From positions 2,662,168-2,726,167 of the forward strand of contig LT827128.1 of assembly GCA_900170005.1 (NCBI GenBank): a stretch of 64,000 nucleotides of DNA, in the 5' to 3' direction. This document shows, piece after piece, positions 17,409 to 25,528 of the stretch. This stretch comes from Gordonibacter massiliensis (ex Traore et al. 2017). Lineage in GTDB: Bacteria > Actinomycetota > Coriobacteriia > Coriobacteriales > Eggerthellaceae. The position numbers were made by a program, and so were the translations under genes. Under the pieces are notes generated by a model. That model did no database searches, was not told the origin of the DNA, and saw only the letters and a list, made by a program, of their open reading frames with translations. Positions within the stretch are counted from its first letter, which is position 1; each line of letters begins with the position of its first letter.

Positions 17409-18947
17409 ATGATAGAAAAGATATGCATGGTGCTCATTTTCGTGGGCGTGGCGGTGGGCGTGGGCATTTACTGCCGACGTCACACCGGCACTGTCGACGG
17501 GTTCATCCTGGGCGGGCGCAACGTGGGGCCGTGGCTTTCGGCGTTCGCGTTCGGCACGAGCTACTTCTCCGCCGTCATCTTCGTGGGCTACGCCGGCCAG
17601 TTCGGCTGGAAGTACGGCGTGGCCGCCACGTGGATCGGCATCGGCAACGCCATCTTGGGCAGCTTGCTGGCCTGGTGGGTGCTCGGTCCGCGCACGCGCG
17701 AGATGACGCACCGCCTGGGCGCGTCCACGATGCCCGAGTTCTTCGGCGCGCGCTACCAGTCGAAGGGTTTGCGCATCGCGGCCGCGGCCATCATCTTCGT
17801 GTTCCTCATTCCGTACACGGCCAGCGTGTACAACGGCTTGTCGCGCCTGTTCGGCATGGCGTTCGGGCTGCCGTACGAGTGGTGCGTCATCGGCATGGCC
17901 GTCATCACGTGCATCTACGTGGTGCTGGGCGGCTACATGGCCACCGTCATGAACGACTTCATCCAGGGCATCGTCATGCTGCTGGGCATCGTGGCCGTGA
18001 TCGTGGCGGTGCTGGTGAACAACGGCGGCTTCACCGAGGCCATCACCACGCTCTCGCTCATCCCGGCCGAGGGGTCCGAGATGGCCGGGCCCTTCGTGAG
18101 CTTCTTCGGGCCGAACCTGCCCGACCTCATCGGCGTGATCATCCTCACCAGCCTGGGCACGTGGGGCCTGCCCCAGATGGTGCAGAAGTTCTACGCCATC
18201 AAGAGCGGCCCGGCCATCAAGCAGGGCGCCATCATCTCCACGGTGTTCGCCATGATCGTGGCGGGCGGCAGCTACTTCCTGGGCGGTTTCGGGCGGCTGT
18301 ACGGCGGCCAGGTGGAGATGACCGCCGCGGGCACGCCGGTGTACGACTCCATCATCCCCACCATGCTGTCCACGCTGCCCGACCTGCTCATCGGTATCGT
18401 CATCGTGCTGGTGCTGAGCGCGTCCATGTCCACGCTGTCGTCGCTCGTGCTCACGTCGTCATCCACGCTCACGCTCGACCTCATCAAGGACAACCTGGTG
18501 AAGAACATGAGCGAGAAGAAGCAGCTCTCCTACATGCGCGTGCTGCTGGTGGTGTTCATCGTGATCTCGGCCGTGCTGGCGCTCGTGCAGTACAACTCGT
18601 CCATCACGTTCATCGCGCAGCTCATGTCCATATCGTGGGGCGCGTTGGCCGGCTCGTTCCTCGGCCCGTTCTTCTGGGGGCTGTTCTCCAAGCGCATCTC
18701 GCGTCCGGCCGTGTGGGCCAGCTTCTTCGTGGGCGTGGGCCTGACCACGGGTAACATGATCGCGGGTTTCGTGGGCACGCCGTTCATTGCCAGCCCCATC
18801 AACTGCGGCGCCATCGCCATGGTGCTGTCGCTGGTCATCGTGCCGCTGGTGAGCCTGTTCACCAAGCGCGTGGACTTCGAGGTTGACCCGCCGCACGTGG
18901 AGGGCGCCATCGACCGCGAGTATGAGCAGGAGCTGGAAGCGGAATAA
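17409..18947 (+). CDS. Sodium:solute symporter family transporter
   Basis: 512 residues with about 13 hydrophobic helices and the SSS family pattern: DGFILGGRNVGPWLSAFAFG near the N-terminus, TMPEFFGARY, and a late SASMSTLSSLVLTSSSTLTL that matches the Na2 site region. It imports a solute with sodium across the cytoplasmic membrane; the substrate cannot be read. AGAAGGA lies before the ATG. Preceded by an unusually long leader-like region; no adjacent enzyme gives the substrate away. Confidence 0.9.
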   Translation: MIEKICMVLIFVGVAVGVGIYCRRHTGTVDGFILGGRNVGPWLSAFAFGTSYFSAVIFVGYAGQFGWKYGVAATWIGIGNAILGSLLAWWVLGPRTREMTHRLGASTMPEFFGARYQSKGLRIAAAAIIFVFLIPYTASVYNGLSRLFGMAFGLPYEWCVIGMAVITCIYVVLGGYMATVMNDFIQGIVMLLGIVAVIVAVLVNNGGFTEAITTLSLIPAEGSEMAGPFVSFFGPNLPDLIGVIILTSLGTWGLPQMVQKFYAIKSGPAIKQGAIISTVFAMIVAGGSYFLGGFGRLYGGQVEMTAAGTPVYDSIIPTMLSTLPDLLIGIVIVLVLSASMSTLSSLVLTSSSTLTLDLIKDNLVKNMSEKKQLSYMRVLLVVFIVISAVLALVQYNSSITFIAQLMSISWGALAGSFLGPFFWGLFSKRISRPAVWASFFVGVGLTTGNMIAGFVGTPFIASPINCGAIAMVLSLVIVPLVSLFTKRVDFEVDPPHVEGAIDREYEQELEAE

Positions 18948-19008
18948 CCCGGAAGCGCACGCTTCGCCATTTGCTTCGATGGGCCTTGCTCGGTGCCCAG
19001 CGAATACC

Positions 19009-19038
19009 GGTTCGCAGGGTTAAACGACCCTGCGAACC
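19009..19038 (+). terminator. 12-bp perfect hairpin after the symporter
   Basis: GGTTCGCAGGGT and ACCCTGCGAACC with a six-base loop TAAACG. No T-run follows, so it may be a factor-dependent terminator or part of the repeated structured unit that starts at about 18965. Confidence 0.5.
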
Positions 19039-19142
19039 AGAGCGAGCCATACGAGCGTTTCGCATATCCGAATCCCGAAGATCAGGTATGCCCGTTGTTG
19101 CGAGATGAGGCGCAGCTCGACTCTCGTGCGTTTCGCATAATC

Positions 19143-19303
19143 TCACTTGCTCGCCATTTGCTTCGCTGGGCCCCGAACGGGGCCCAGTGGGCCCAAAAGG
19201 CAGGAACACGCGAACCTGCATCTCGATGAGTAGGGAAAACGCAAAGCATCTTTTCGAGTTGTCGCGCATTCTCACTTGCTTTTCACTTGCTCGCCATTTG
19301 CTT
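19143..19303. repeat. Left direct-repeat block flanking the AlbA_2 gene
   Basis: Two conserved parts: a 45-base core (19143-19187) that starts TCACTTGCTCGCCATTTGC and ends in the hairpin CTGGGCCCC-GAAC-GGGGCCCAG, and a 32-base part (19272-19303) built from TCACTTGCTTTTCACTTGCT. Both recur after the gene at 20814 and 20944 with almost the same spacing (129 versus 130). A more diverged relative begins at about 18965 (TTCGCCATTTGCTTCG). Read on the minus strand each copy contains ATGGCGAGCAAGTGA, a five-codon frame (M-A-S-K-stop). Confidence 0.85.
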
Positions 19304-19326
19304 TTCACTTGCTTCTTCGCTATGAT
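19298..19326 (+). promoter_or_regulatory. Promoter of the AlbA_2 gene inside the repeat block
   Basis: -35 TTGCTT (19298-19303), exact 17-base spacer, -10 TATGAT (19321-19326), 28 bases before the start codon. The -35 element is supplied by the repeated sequence. Confidence 0.7.
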
Positions 19327-19354
19327 GCTCTTCTTCCTACAATGAAGGAGCGAT

Positions 19355-20806
19355 ATGCAGAACCTCGGCGCCTTGATAGAAAACCTGAGGAGGCTGACGA
19401 ACGAAACCGAATACGTTGAGTTCAAACGCGATTTCTCAGAGCCCGAGAAAGAGGCGAAAGACATCTGCGCCCTCGCAAACGCGGCGGCGTCCCATGGCGT
19501 CAATGCAGCGTACAAAATATGGGGGATCGATGACACCACGCATGAAGTTGTTGGCACCACGTTCAACCCCAAGACGCGCAAAAAGGGAAATCAGGAATTA
19601 GAGCTGTGGCTGCGCCAGCACTTGAGCGCAAATGCGCATTTCGAGTTCATGGAGCATGTCCACCAAGGCGCTTCGATCGTCGTGCTCAAAATATGGCCCG
19701 CCTACCATCAACCGGTGCAGTACGACAACATCGTCTACATACGCACCGGAAGCTGTACGCAGAAGCTTGCGCACGGCTCGACGCGCGAATCCGAGTTATG
19801 GAAGAAGATCCAGCAAGAAGTATTTGAAGACCAGATTGCTCTGGAAGATGCGTCGGGTCAGGATATCCCTCATTTGCTGGATGTCGAGGCATATTTCAGG
19901 CTTTCTGGCACAACCGCGCCGGAAAGCCTCGAGACGCAAGTGCACTATTTAATTGAAGAGGGCATGCTGCTCCGTCAGGATAACGGTATGCTGTCCATCA
20001 CGAACCTCGGAGCCCTGCTCTTCGCGAAAAATCTTGAGGCGTTTCCTACCGTGAAGCGAAAAGCGGTACGCGTTATGCTCTACCAAGGCCGTGGACGTAT
20101 CGACCTACTGAAAGAGCGGACCTTTGGCCAAGGCTACGCAGTGTGCATGCAAGAGTTGTACGATTACGTCATGGCCCTCGTACCTGCGAAGGAGGATATT
20201 CGCGGCGCGCTGCGCACAACCGTGACCGCTTATCCCTCGATCGCCATCAGGGAGCTTATCGCGAATGCTCTCATTCACCAAGATTTCACGGTAACGGGTG
20301 CCGCTCCTCTCGTCGAACTGTTCGACAGCCGCATCGAGTTCACAAATCCGGGAAGCCCCTTGGTTGACGTCGATCGGATCGTGAATGATCCTCCTCGCTC
20401 TCGCAACGAAAAGCTGGCCTCCCTTATGCGGCGGCTTCGAATGTGCGAAGAGGCGGGAAGCGGCTGGGACAAGATCATCAGCGCGTGCGAGTATTTCCAA
20501 ATGCCGGCCCCAAAGATAGAAATCCGCGATGAGCGGAGCATGCGCGTTTCTCTGAGGCAGGCCGTTCCCTATAAAAATCTGAGCCCCCAAGAGCGTTTGG
20601 ATGCGTGCTATTGGCACGCGTGTATCTGCTATGCGCAAGAGGACTTCGCAACCAACCAAAGCTTGCGGGAGCGTTTTGGCTTGAAAACGTCTAATGCTTC
20701 GCAAATCTCTCGACTTATCAAAGAGGCTGTTGAAAACGGCCTCATCAAACCCGTCGACCCCGACACGTCGCCTCGTTACATGAAGTACGAACCAGCGTGG
20801 GCTTAG
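19355..20806 (+). CDS. AlbA_2 (Schlafen-type) DNA/RNA-binding protein with ATPase-like C-terminus
   Basis: 483 residues. N-terminal AlbA_2 domain (about 15-140): NETEYVEFKRDF, ICALANAAAS, then KIWGIDD and VYIRTGSCTQ. A middle HATPase-like region (AYPSIAIRELIANALIHQDF, ELFDSRIEFTNPGSP, RNEKLASLMRRLRMCEEAGSG) is followed by a winged-helix-like C-terminus. Such proteins are widespread putative regulators, and some are linked to phage defence or stress; no specific role is known here. Base composition is lower in GC than its neighbours, and the gene sits between direct repeats as if it were a cassette. The start is set by the GAAGGAG just upstream. Confidence 0.85.
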   Translation: MQNLGALIENLRRLTNETEYVEFKRDFSEPEKEAKDICALANAAASHGVNAAYKIWGIDDTTHEVVGTTFNPKTRKKGNQELELWLRQHLSANAHFEFMEHVHQGASIVVLKIWPAYHQPVQYDNIVYIRTGSCTQKLAHGSTRESELWKKIQQEVFEDQIALEDASGQDIPHLLDVEAYFRLSGTTAPESLETQVHYLIEEGMLLRQDNGMLSITNLGALLFAKNLEAFPTVKRKAVRVMLYQGRGRIDLLKERTFGQGYAVCMQELYDYVMALVPAKEDIRGALRTTVTAYPSIAIRELIANALIHQDFTVTGAAPLVELFDSRIEFTNPGSPLVDVDRIVNDPPRSRNEKLASLMRRLRMCEEAGSGWDKIISACEYFQMPAPKIEIRDERSMRVSLRQAVPYKNLSPQERLDACYWHACICYAQEDFATNQSLRERFGLKTSNASQISRLIKEAVENGLIKPVDPDTSPRYMKYEPAWA

Positions 20807-20813
20807 CATAATT

Positions 20814-20975
20814 TCACTTGCTCGCCATTTGCTTCGCTGGGCCCCGAACGGGGCCCAGCGGCCGAAGGCAGCCGAGCATTGTGAACGCACGCTGCGATGA
20901 TCAGGTATAACGCAGCACGGTTACTTTCAAGGCGGCGAAAATCTCACTTGCTTTTCACTTGCTCGCCATTTGCTT
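20814..20975. repeat. Right direct-repeat block flanking the AlbA_2 gene
   Basis: The 45-base core at 20814-20858 is identical base for base to 19143-19187, and 20944-20975 repeats the 32 bases at 19272-19303. The sequence between the two parts is diverged but keeps fragments such as GATCAGGTAT, also seen at 19079-19088. The rest of the gap to 21130 holds no gene I can support. Confidence 0.85.
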
Positions 20976-21130
20976 CTTTGATAGGAAACCGGGATTCGCT
21001 TTGAGATGGGCCGACGAAGGGAAGGGGGTTATGCTTCGTTTCGCGATGGAGATGGCATCGGCGATTCGCCTCTTGCGTTACGGTAAGCGCGTCTCCGGCG
21101 GTCGGTACCGTGTCGTCAGTCCGTTGATCG

Positions 21131-21853
21131 TCATAAAAGCTCTCCGTGCCTGCGCACCGATTCCGGTGCGCAGTTCTTTTTGTAGTACGGGCTTTTCGGG
21201 TCGAACATGCAATCGACGGTGTGCTTCATTTCCGTGTGGGCATAATTCCAGAATGGATCGAGGTCGTTTTGCATGATGAATTTCCGCGTGGTGGCGAAAT
21301 GCCACTGGAAGCGCCCGAAGATACCCATGACATGGTATTCGGCAAGGAAGTTCAGCACGTCGGCAGGTATCCTGCGTCCGTTGAGCAGGTAGACCAGGTC
21401 GCTTTTGAGGGCAGGTATGTATAGATTGACCAGGTAGTTAAATAAATTGCAGTAGCCGCGCTCATGATTGTGCAGAATGTTTTCGTAGTAGGCTCGATTG
21501 TCTTCCCAATGATACGTTGAAAGCTTGAAATAAGCTCCTTGCTCCAAAGTGTGGTTGGCGCCTTTGATCTGCACGTAGAAAGGCCAGTCGCCGTATCGGT
21601 CTTGTAGCGAAGGATCGGGCTTGATAAGCGGATACTCGGCGAAATGGGTCTCCAGCATGGTTTTGAGGTTGTGGCGGAATATCCAGATGATCAAATCGTC
21701 GATGTTCTCGAAATAGTAGTAGAACGTTTTGCGCTCGCAACCGACGTACGTGGTGATATCTACTACGTTAACCCGGCGGTTTCGCGGCGTGTCGACGATA
21801 AGCTGCATGAAGGCGTCGGCGAATTCCCTTTTTCTGTCCTCCTTGGTACACAC
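21131..21853 (-). CDS. TetR/AcrR family transcriptional regulator
   Basis: 240 residues from a GTG at 21853, chosen over the GTG at 21862 because GGGAG then lies nine bases upstream rather than touching the start. The N-terminal HTH includes NVVDITTYVGCERKTFYYYF. The C-terminal domain is long, with several aromatic residues, and resembles TetR proteins with a DhaS-like C-terminus. It is divergent from the FAD oxidoreductase gene across a 320-base region that holds four evenly spaced sites, which it probably binds. Ligand unknown. Confidence 0.85.
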   Translation of the reverse strand: MCTKEDRKREFADAFMQLIVDTPRNRRVNVVDITTYVGCERKTFYYYFENIDDLIIWIFRHNLKTMLETHFAEYPLIKPDPSLQDRYGDWPFYVQIKGANHTLEQGAYFKLSTYHWEDNRAYYENILHNHERGYCNLFNYLVNLYIPALKSDLVYLLNGRRIPADVLNFLAEYHVMGIFGRFQWHFATTRKFIMQNDLDPFWNYAHTEMKHTVDCMFDPKSPYYKKNCAPESVRRHGELL

Positions 21854-21954
21854 TGAAATCACTCCCGAAAAGACATAGTCGGCAAATGCTCAGGTGAAAA
21901 CCCTCCCGTGGTGCCCATTGTATACAGCGTTTTGCACGAGGCCGCGCATTCCGA

Positions 21955-22097
21955 ACCCACTTTCATAAATGTGGGTCAATTGACGCCGTTCCTTTACCCA
22001 GCTTGGGCCAAGTGGGTGTTTTCACTTTCGGAATCGACCCGATTTCCACATGGTGGGCATTCCTTTTACGGGTTCGACCCAGCCCGGTCGATGTGGG
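21955..22097. promoter_or_regulatory. Array of four ACCC-N12-GTGGG sites
   Basis: Sites begin at 21955, 21996, 22037 and 22077, each ACCC, exactly 12 bases, then GTGGG. Spacing is 41, 41 and 40 bases, about four helical turns. The outermost is a full inverted repeat (ACCCAC / GTGGGT). The spacers between the constant ends are not conserved. The array fills the gap between the divergent TetR and FAD oxidoreductase genes, so it is a strong candidate for a cooperative operator. Confidence 0.75.
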
Positions 22098-22180
22098 CAT
22101 TTCAACGCGTCTCTTCCGCACGCATAATCGAACCATCCCGGGGTGCAAGCAGAAACGCAAACCATTACAAAGGAGGAATC

Positions 22181-23761
22181 ATGGCTGGAGGAAAGTACGA
22201 CTTTGTCGTCCTCGGTGGCGGTCATAACGGACTGCTCACCACGATCTACCTTGCCAAAGCGGGCTTCAAGGTATGCTGCCTTGAAGCATTGGACGAATTC
22301 GGAGGCGGGACGCGATCCGGCGAAGTTATTCCGGGCTACGTCGCCGACATGGGCGGCATGGTTCACAACATGATCTCCAAAACGCCCATCGTTCGTGAAG
22401 ACGAGCTGGGCCTGTTCTCGAAATACGGTTTCGAGTACTGCTATCTCGATTCGCTGTTCTGCTCGATCTTCCCCGACAACACGAATCTGGTCATGACGAA
22501 AGACATTGACGAGTCGTGCAACAACATTGCCAAGTTCTCCGAAAAAGACGCCGTCACCTACCGCAAGTTCCACGACTACATGGTGAACATGCTCAACGTC
22601 GCCGGCATTGGCTCGCAGTCGCCCCCGCCGGCTTACGGTGCCATGATGAACGTGATGAGCATGAGCCCCGAGGGACGCGAGTTCCAGCGCGTGCTGAACT
22701 CCTCATCCCAGCAAATCGTCGAAGAATGGTTCGAAAGCGAGCAGGTGCGCGTGACGTTCACCCGTTGGTGCACGGAGATGATGATCGATCCGCGCGCCAT
22801 CGGCACCGCGTCCCTTCTTTACTTTACGGCCGGTCTGCACGATCCCGACAACCCCGGCGCGCCTTTCCCGAAGGGCGGTTGCATCAACTTCGTTAACGCA
22901 CTCGTTGCTTGTGCCGAGGACAACGGCGCCGACCTGTTCCTCAACGCGTGGGTCGACGATATCACCGTCGAGGGTGGAGAGGTGAAGAGCGTTCGAACGA
23001 AGAACGGCGACGAGTTCTTTGCCGAGAACGCCGTGGTGAGCACCATTCATATCGCCGATGTGTTCGAAATGCTCGGCGACGACGCTCCCGCCGACGATTC
23101 CCATTACGTGAAACTGCTCAAGCACTGCGATTTTGCCGCTTTGAACCAGGCATTCGCACTCGATACGATTCCCGAGTTCAAGACCGGCCCCGAGGTGCTG
23201 AACACGTTCTGCATAGAAGCCGCACCTTGGGAGCCTGAGTATCTGGAAACGTTCAGCACCTATACGCTGGGCAAGTTCAATCCGAAACTGCCCCTTATCA
23301 CTATTCCATCGCTGCATGACCCCACGCGCTGCCCCGAAGGCCATAGCGTGGTTAACGTGTACAGCTATGCTCCTTGGAACCTCTACGGTGACTGGCGCAA
23401 CTGGGAAAAGCACGGCGACGAGCTCAAGAAGCAGGTATGGGACTTCTTCAAGAGTATGACGACGAACATCACCGATGACAACGTGCTGGGCAAATGGGGG
23501 CTCACGCCGCTCGAGTATCAGGAATGGGACCCCGCTTTCCACGAAGGCGACATCGGCCAGATAGGAATGCAACCCAGCCAGATGTACGACATGCGTCCCA
23601 TTGTGGGCAAGGGCCACGAGTATCACGGCGACATCGAGAACCTGTACTTCTTGGGTTCCAGCAGCCATCCCGGCGGCGGTATCGCAGCCGGAGCGCGCGC
23701 GGGCGTTCAGAAGGTGCTTGAAGATTACGGTGTCGATTTCCGCGACGTCATCAGGAAGTAA
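22181..23761 (+). CDS. FAD-dependent oxidoreductase (phytoene-desaturase-like)
   Basis: 526 residues from the ATG with AAAGGAGG five bases upstream; the frame is open further 5' but that part covers the operator array. The N-terminus has the dinucleotide fold FVVLGGGHNGLLTTIYLAKA with FGGGTRSGE, and the C-terminus ends in the FAD-closing motif NLYFLGSSSHPGGGIAAGAR. This is the amine oxidase / phytoene dehydrogenase superfamily. No signal peptide or membrane helix, so probably cytoplasmic. Substrate unknown; co-oriented with a small protein and an MFS transporter, suggesting uptake and transformation of one compound. Confidence 0.85.
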   Translation: MAGGKYDFVVLGGGHNGLLTTIYLAKAGFKVCCLEALDEFGGGTRSGEVIPGYVADMGGMVHNMISKTPIVREDELGLFSKYGFEYCYLDSLFCSIFPDNTNLVMTKDIDESCNNIAKFSEKDAVTYRKFHDYMVNMLNVAGIGSQSPPPAYGAMMNVMSMSPEGREFQRVLNSSSQQIVEEWFESEQVRVTFTRWCTEMMIDPRAIGTASLLYFTAGLHDPDNPGAPFPKGGCINFVNALVACAEDNGADLFLNAWVDDITVEGGEVKSVRTKNGDEFFAENAVVSTIHIADVFEMLGDDAPADDSHYVKLLKHCDFAALNQAFALDTIPEFKTGPEVLNTFCIEAAPWEPEYLETFSTYTLGKFNPKLPLITIPSLHDPTRCPEGHSVVNVYSYAPWNLYGDWRNWEKHGDELKKQVWDFFKSMTTNITDDNVLGKWGLTPLEYQEWDPAFHEGDIGQIGMQPSQMYDMRPIVGKGHEYHGDIENLYFLGSSSHPGGGIAAGARAGVQKVLEDYGVDFRDVIRK

Positions 23762-23838
23762 TTCGGTTTGAAACGAGGGGGACGCCGGCACGACGGGCTT
23801 CCCCTTCGCTAACGACGCGCGAGGAAAGAGAGAAAGCC

Positions 23839-24132
23839 ATGGCTAAGAAAGTGGAAAAACGTCCGGCGATCGTCGCGACCACGGAAGACGGCAGCCCCGT
23901 GGTCGAGGTGTTCGCCATGAGAGTCGAAGGCGACAAGCTCGTCATGGATTGCAAGGCGCTGGGCAGCATGAGGATGGATGTGGTGGTGAGCGCGGAAGGC
24001 ATCGCCGCCGGTTGGCCCGTCATCAAAGAAAGCAGAAGCGCCATCATGGCGTTCGGCAAGCGAGTGCCGGGTGCCATCCGGGCTTTCAAGAAGGCTCATA
24101 AGGCGGCGGCCGTGCAGACTTCTCGACAGTGA
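23839..24132 (+). CDS. Small conserved-looking protein of unknown function
   Basis: 97 residues, basic (many Lys/Arg), no membrane helix, no cysteine motif except one Cys. It reads as a small beta-rich domain (EVFAMRVEGDKLVMDCKALG) followed by a helical basic tail. GAGGAAAGAGAG precedes the ATG. It sits 77 bases after the FAD oxidoreductase and 86 before the MFS gene in the same direction, so it is probably in their operon. I do not recognise the family. Confidence 0.75.
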   Translation: MAKKVEKRPAIVATTEDGSPVVEVFAMRVEGDKLVMDCKALGSMRMDVVVSAEGIAAGWPVIKESRSAIMAFGKRVPGAIRAFKKAHKAAAVQTSRQ

Positions 24133-24218
24133 GGTCCGCTTCCGTTCTTTCCCTGCGCGCTTCTCATGGGTTTTCGGGTATTCATATCTCCGGTCGACGC
24201 CGGTAAAGGGAGTGGGTG

Positions 24219-25487
24219 ATGGCAATGAGCGAAACCGGAACCAAGCGCAGCTTGTTTCCTTATGCGGTCGTAGCGACAGGCATCATGGGTTGTTTCGGAC
24301 CGTGCGCGTTGGCGCTGAGTTGCGCCGGAATATTCTTTACCCCTGTCAGTACTGCCTTGGGAGTGGGCAGGGGCGTGTTCGCGATCTATTTGACGGTTAT
24401 GCTCGTGGCGTGCGCCATAGCGTTGCCGTTCGAAGGCAAGCTCATGGAGAAGAAGGATCTGCGGGTGCTGCTTTCCGCGGCGGTGCTGTGCATCGGTGTG
24501 CCGCTCATCTGCATGTCCTTCTTTAACGAGGTGTGGCAGTTTTATATCGCCGGTGCGTTCATGGGCATTGGACTGGCATTCTTGCTCGTGCTGGCCGTGC
24601 CGACGCTCATCAACCGTTGGTTTAGAAAGAACGTGGGATTCTACATTGGTTTATGCATGGCATTTACCGGCATAGGAGGTGTGGTGTTCAATCTGGTGGG
24701 CGGCATGTTCATTGCCAGCGGCCCTGATGGGTGGCGTATGGGATACCTGGCGTTCGGCGTTCTCGCGCTCGTGCTGGCCCTGCCGTTCACGCTGTTCGGC
24801 ATAAGGAGCTACCCCGGCGACAAGGGCCTGACGCCCGTGGGCAGCGAGGCTGCGGTGGCGAATGGCGAAGCGGCGGTGGCGGCGCTCACGGGTCCCACCG
24901 CATCGCGCGCCATGAAGACGCTGTCGTTCTTTGCGTTGGCGATTTTCGCCGGGTTCATCAACCTGGCCATCAATTTCTACCAGTATCTTCCATCCTATGC
25001 GTCGTCGCTGACGCAGTATCCTGACATCGTGGCCATCGCCGCCACGCTTGCGTCTGCGGCCATGCTGGGTCAAGCCATCGGCAAAGTGCTTTTGGGCATC
25101 ATCAACGACAAGCTGAGCGTGTACGCGGGGCTCGGACTGTCCACAGGGTGCGGGGCTGTGGGCCTGCTGGTCATGTGGCTGGTTCCTTCCTCGGTGCCGG
25201 CGATGCTTGCAGGTGGGTTCCTGTTCGGCGTGTTCTACGCCAGCGCGACCGTGCTTGCGCCGCTTATCACGCGTACGATCTTCGGTACGCGCGAGTACTC
25301 GACCATATACTCGCGCGTTGCGATGGTTGGCTCTCTGTGCGGCGCGTTCGCAGCAAGCGTTTGGGGTTTCATCGTTGACGGCACGGGCTTCTCGTTCGTG
25401 TTCGCCATCGGCATCGGCGGTGCTGTCATCGTGTTCTTGCTGGGCTTGCTGGCATTGAGGTCTGGGAAGGGACTTGCCGACGAGTAG
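24219..25487 (+). CDS. MFS transporter (oxalate/formate antiporter-like)
   Basis: 422 residues, 12 predicted helices. The pattern resembles OFA/monocarboxylate MFS members, with a central loop at about 205-225 and ALLASRSG-type ends. Starts at GTG 24216, ATG 24219 and ATG 24225 are all possible; ATG 24219 is best placed after AAAGGGAG. It likely carries the substrate or product of the FAD oxidoreductase two genes upstream. Substrate unknown. Confidence 0.85.
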   Translation: MAMSETGTKRSLFPYAVVATGIMGCFGPCALALSCAGIFFTPVSTALGVGRGVFAIYLTVMLVACAIALPFEGKLMEKKDLRVLLSAAVLCIGVPLICMSFFNEVWQFYIAGAFMGIGLAFLLVLAVPTLINRWFRKNVGFYIGLCMAFTGIGGVVFNLVGGMFIASGPDGWRMGYLAFGVLALVLALPFTLFGIRSYPGDKGLTPVGSEAAVANGEAAVAALTGPTASRAMKTLSFFALAIFAGFINLAINFYQYLPSYASSLTQYPDIVAIAATLASAAMLGQAIGKVLLGIINDKLSVYAGLGLSTGCGAVGLLVMWLVPSSVPAMLAGGFLFGVFYASATVLAPLITRTIFGTREYSTIYSRVAMVGSLCGAFAASVWGFIVDGTGFSFVFAIGIGGAVIVFLLGLLALRSGKGLADE

Positions 25488-25498
25488 GCATGTCGGGC

Positions 25499-25504
25499 TA
25501 TAAT
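25499..25504 (+). promoter_or_regulatory. -10 element upstream of the YdcF-like gene
   Basis: Consensus TATAAT 24 bases before the ATG at 25529. The nearest -35 candidate is TTGCCG with a long 19-base spacer inside the end of the MFS gene. Confidence 0.5.
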
Positions 25505-25528
25505 GGGGCCGATTAGCCGTCCTGTTCG

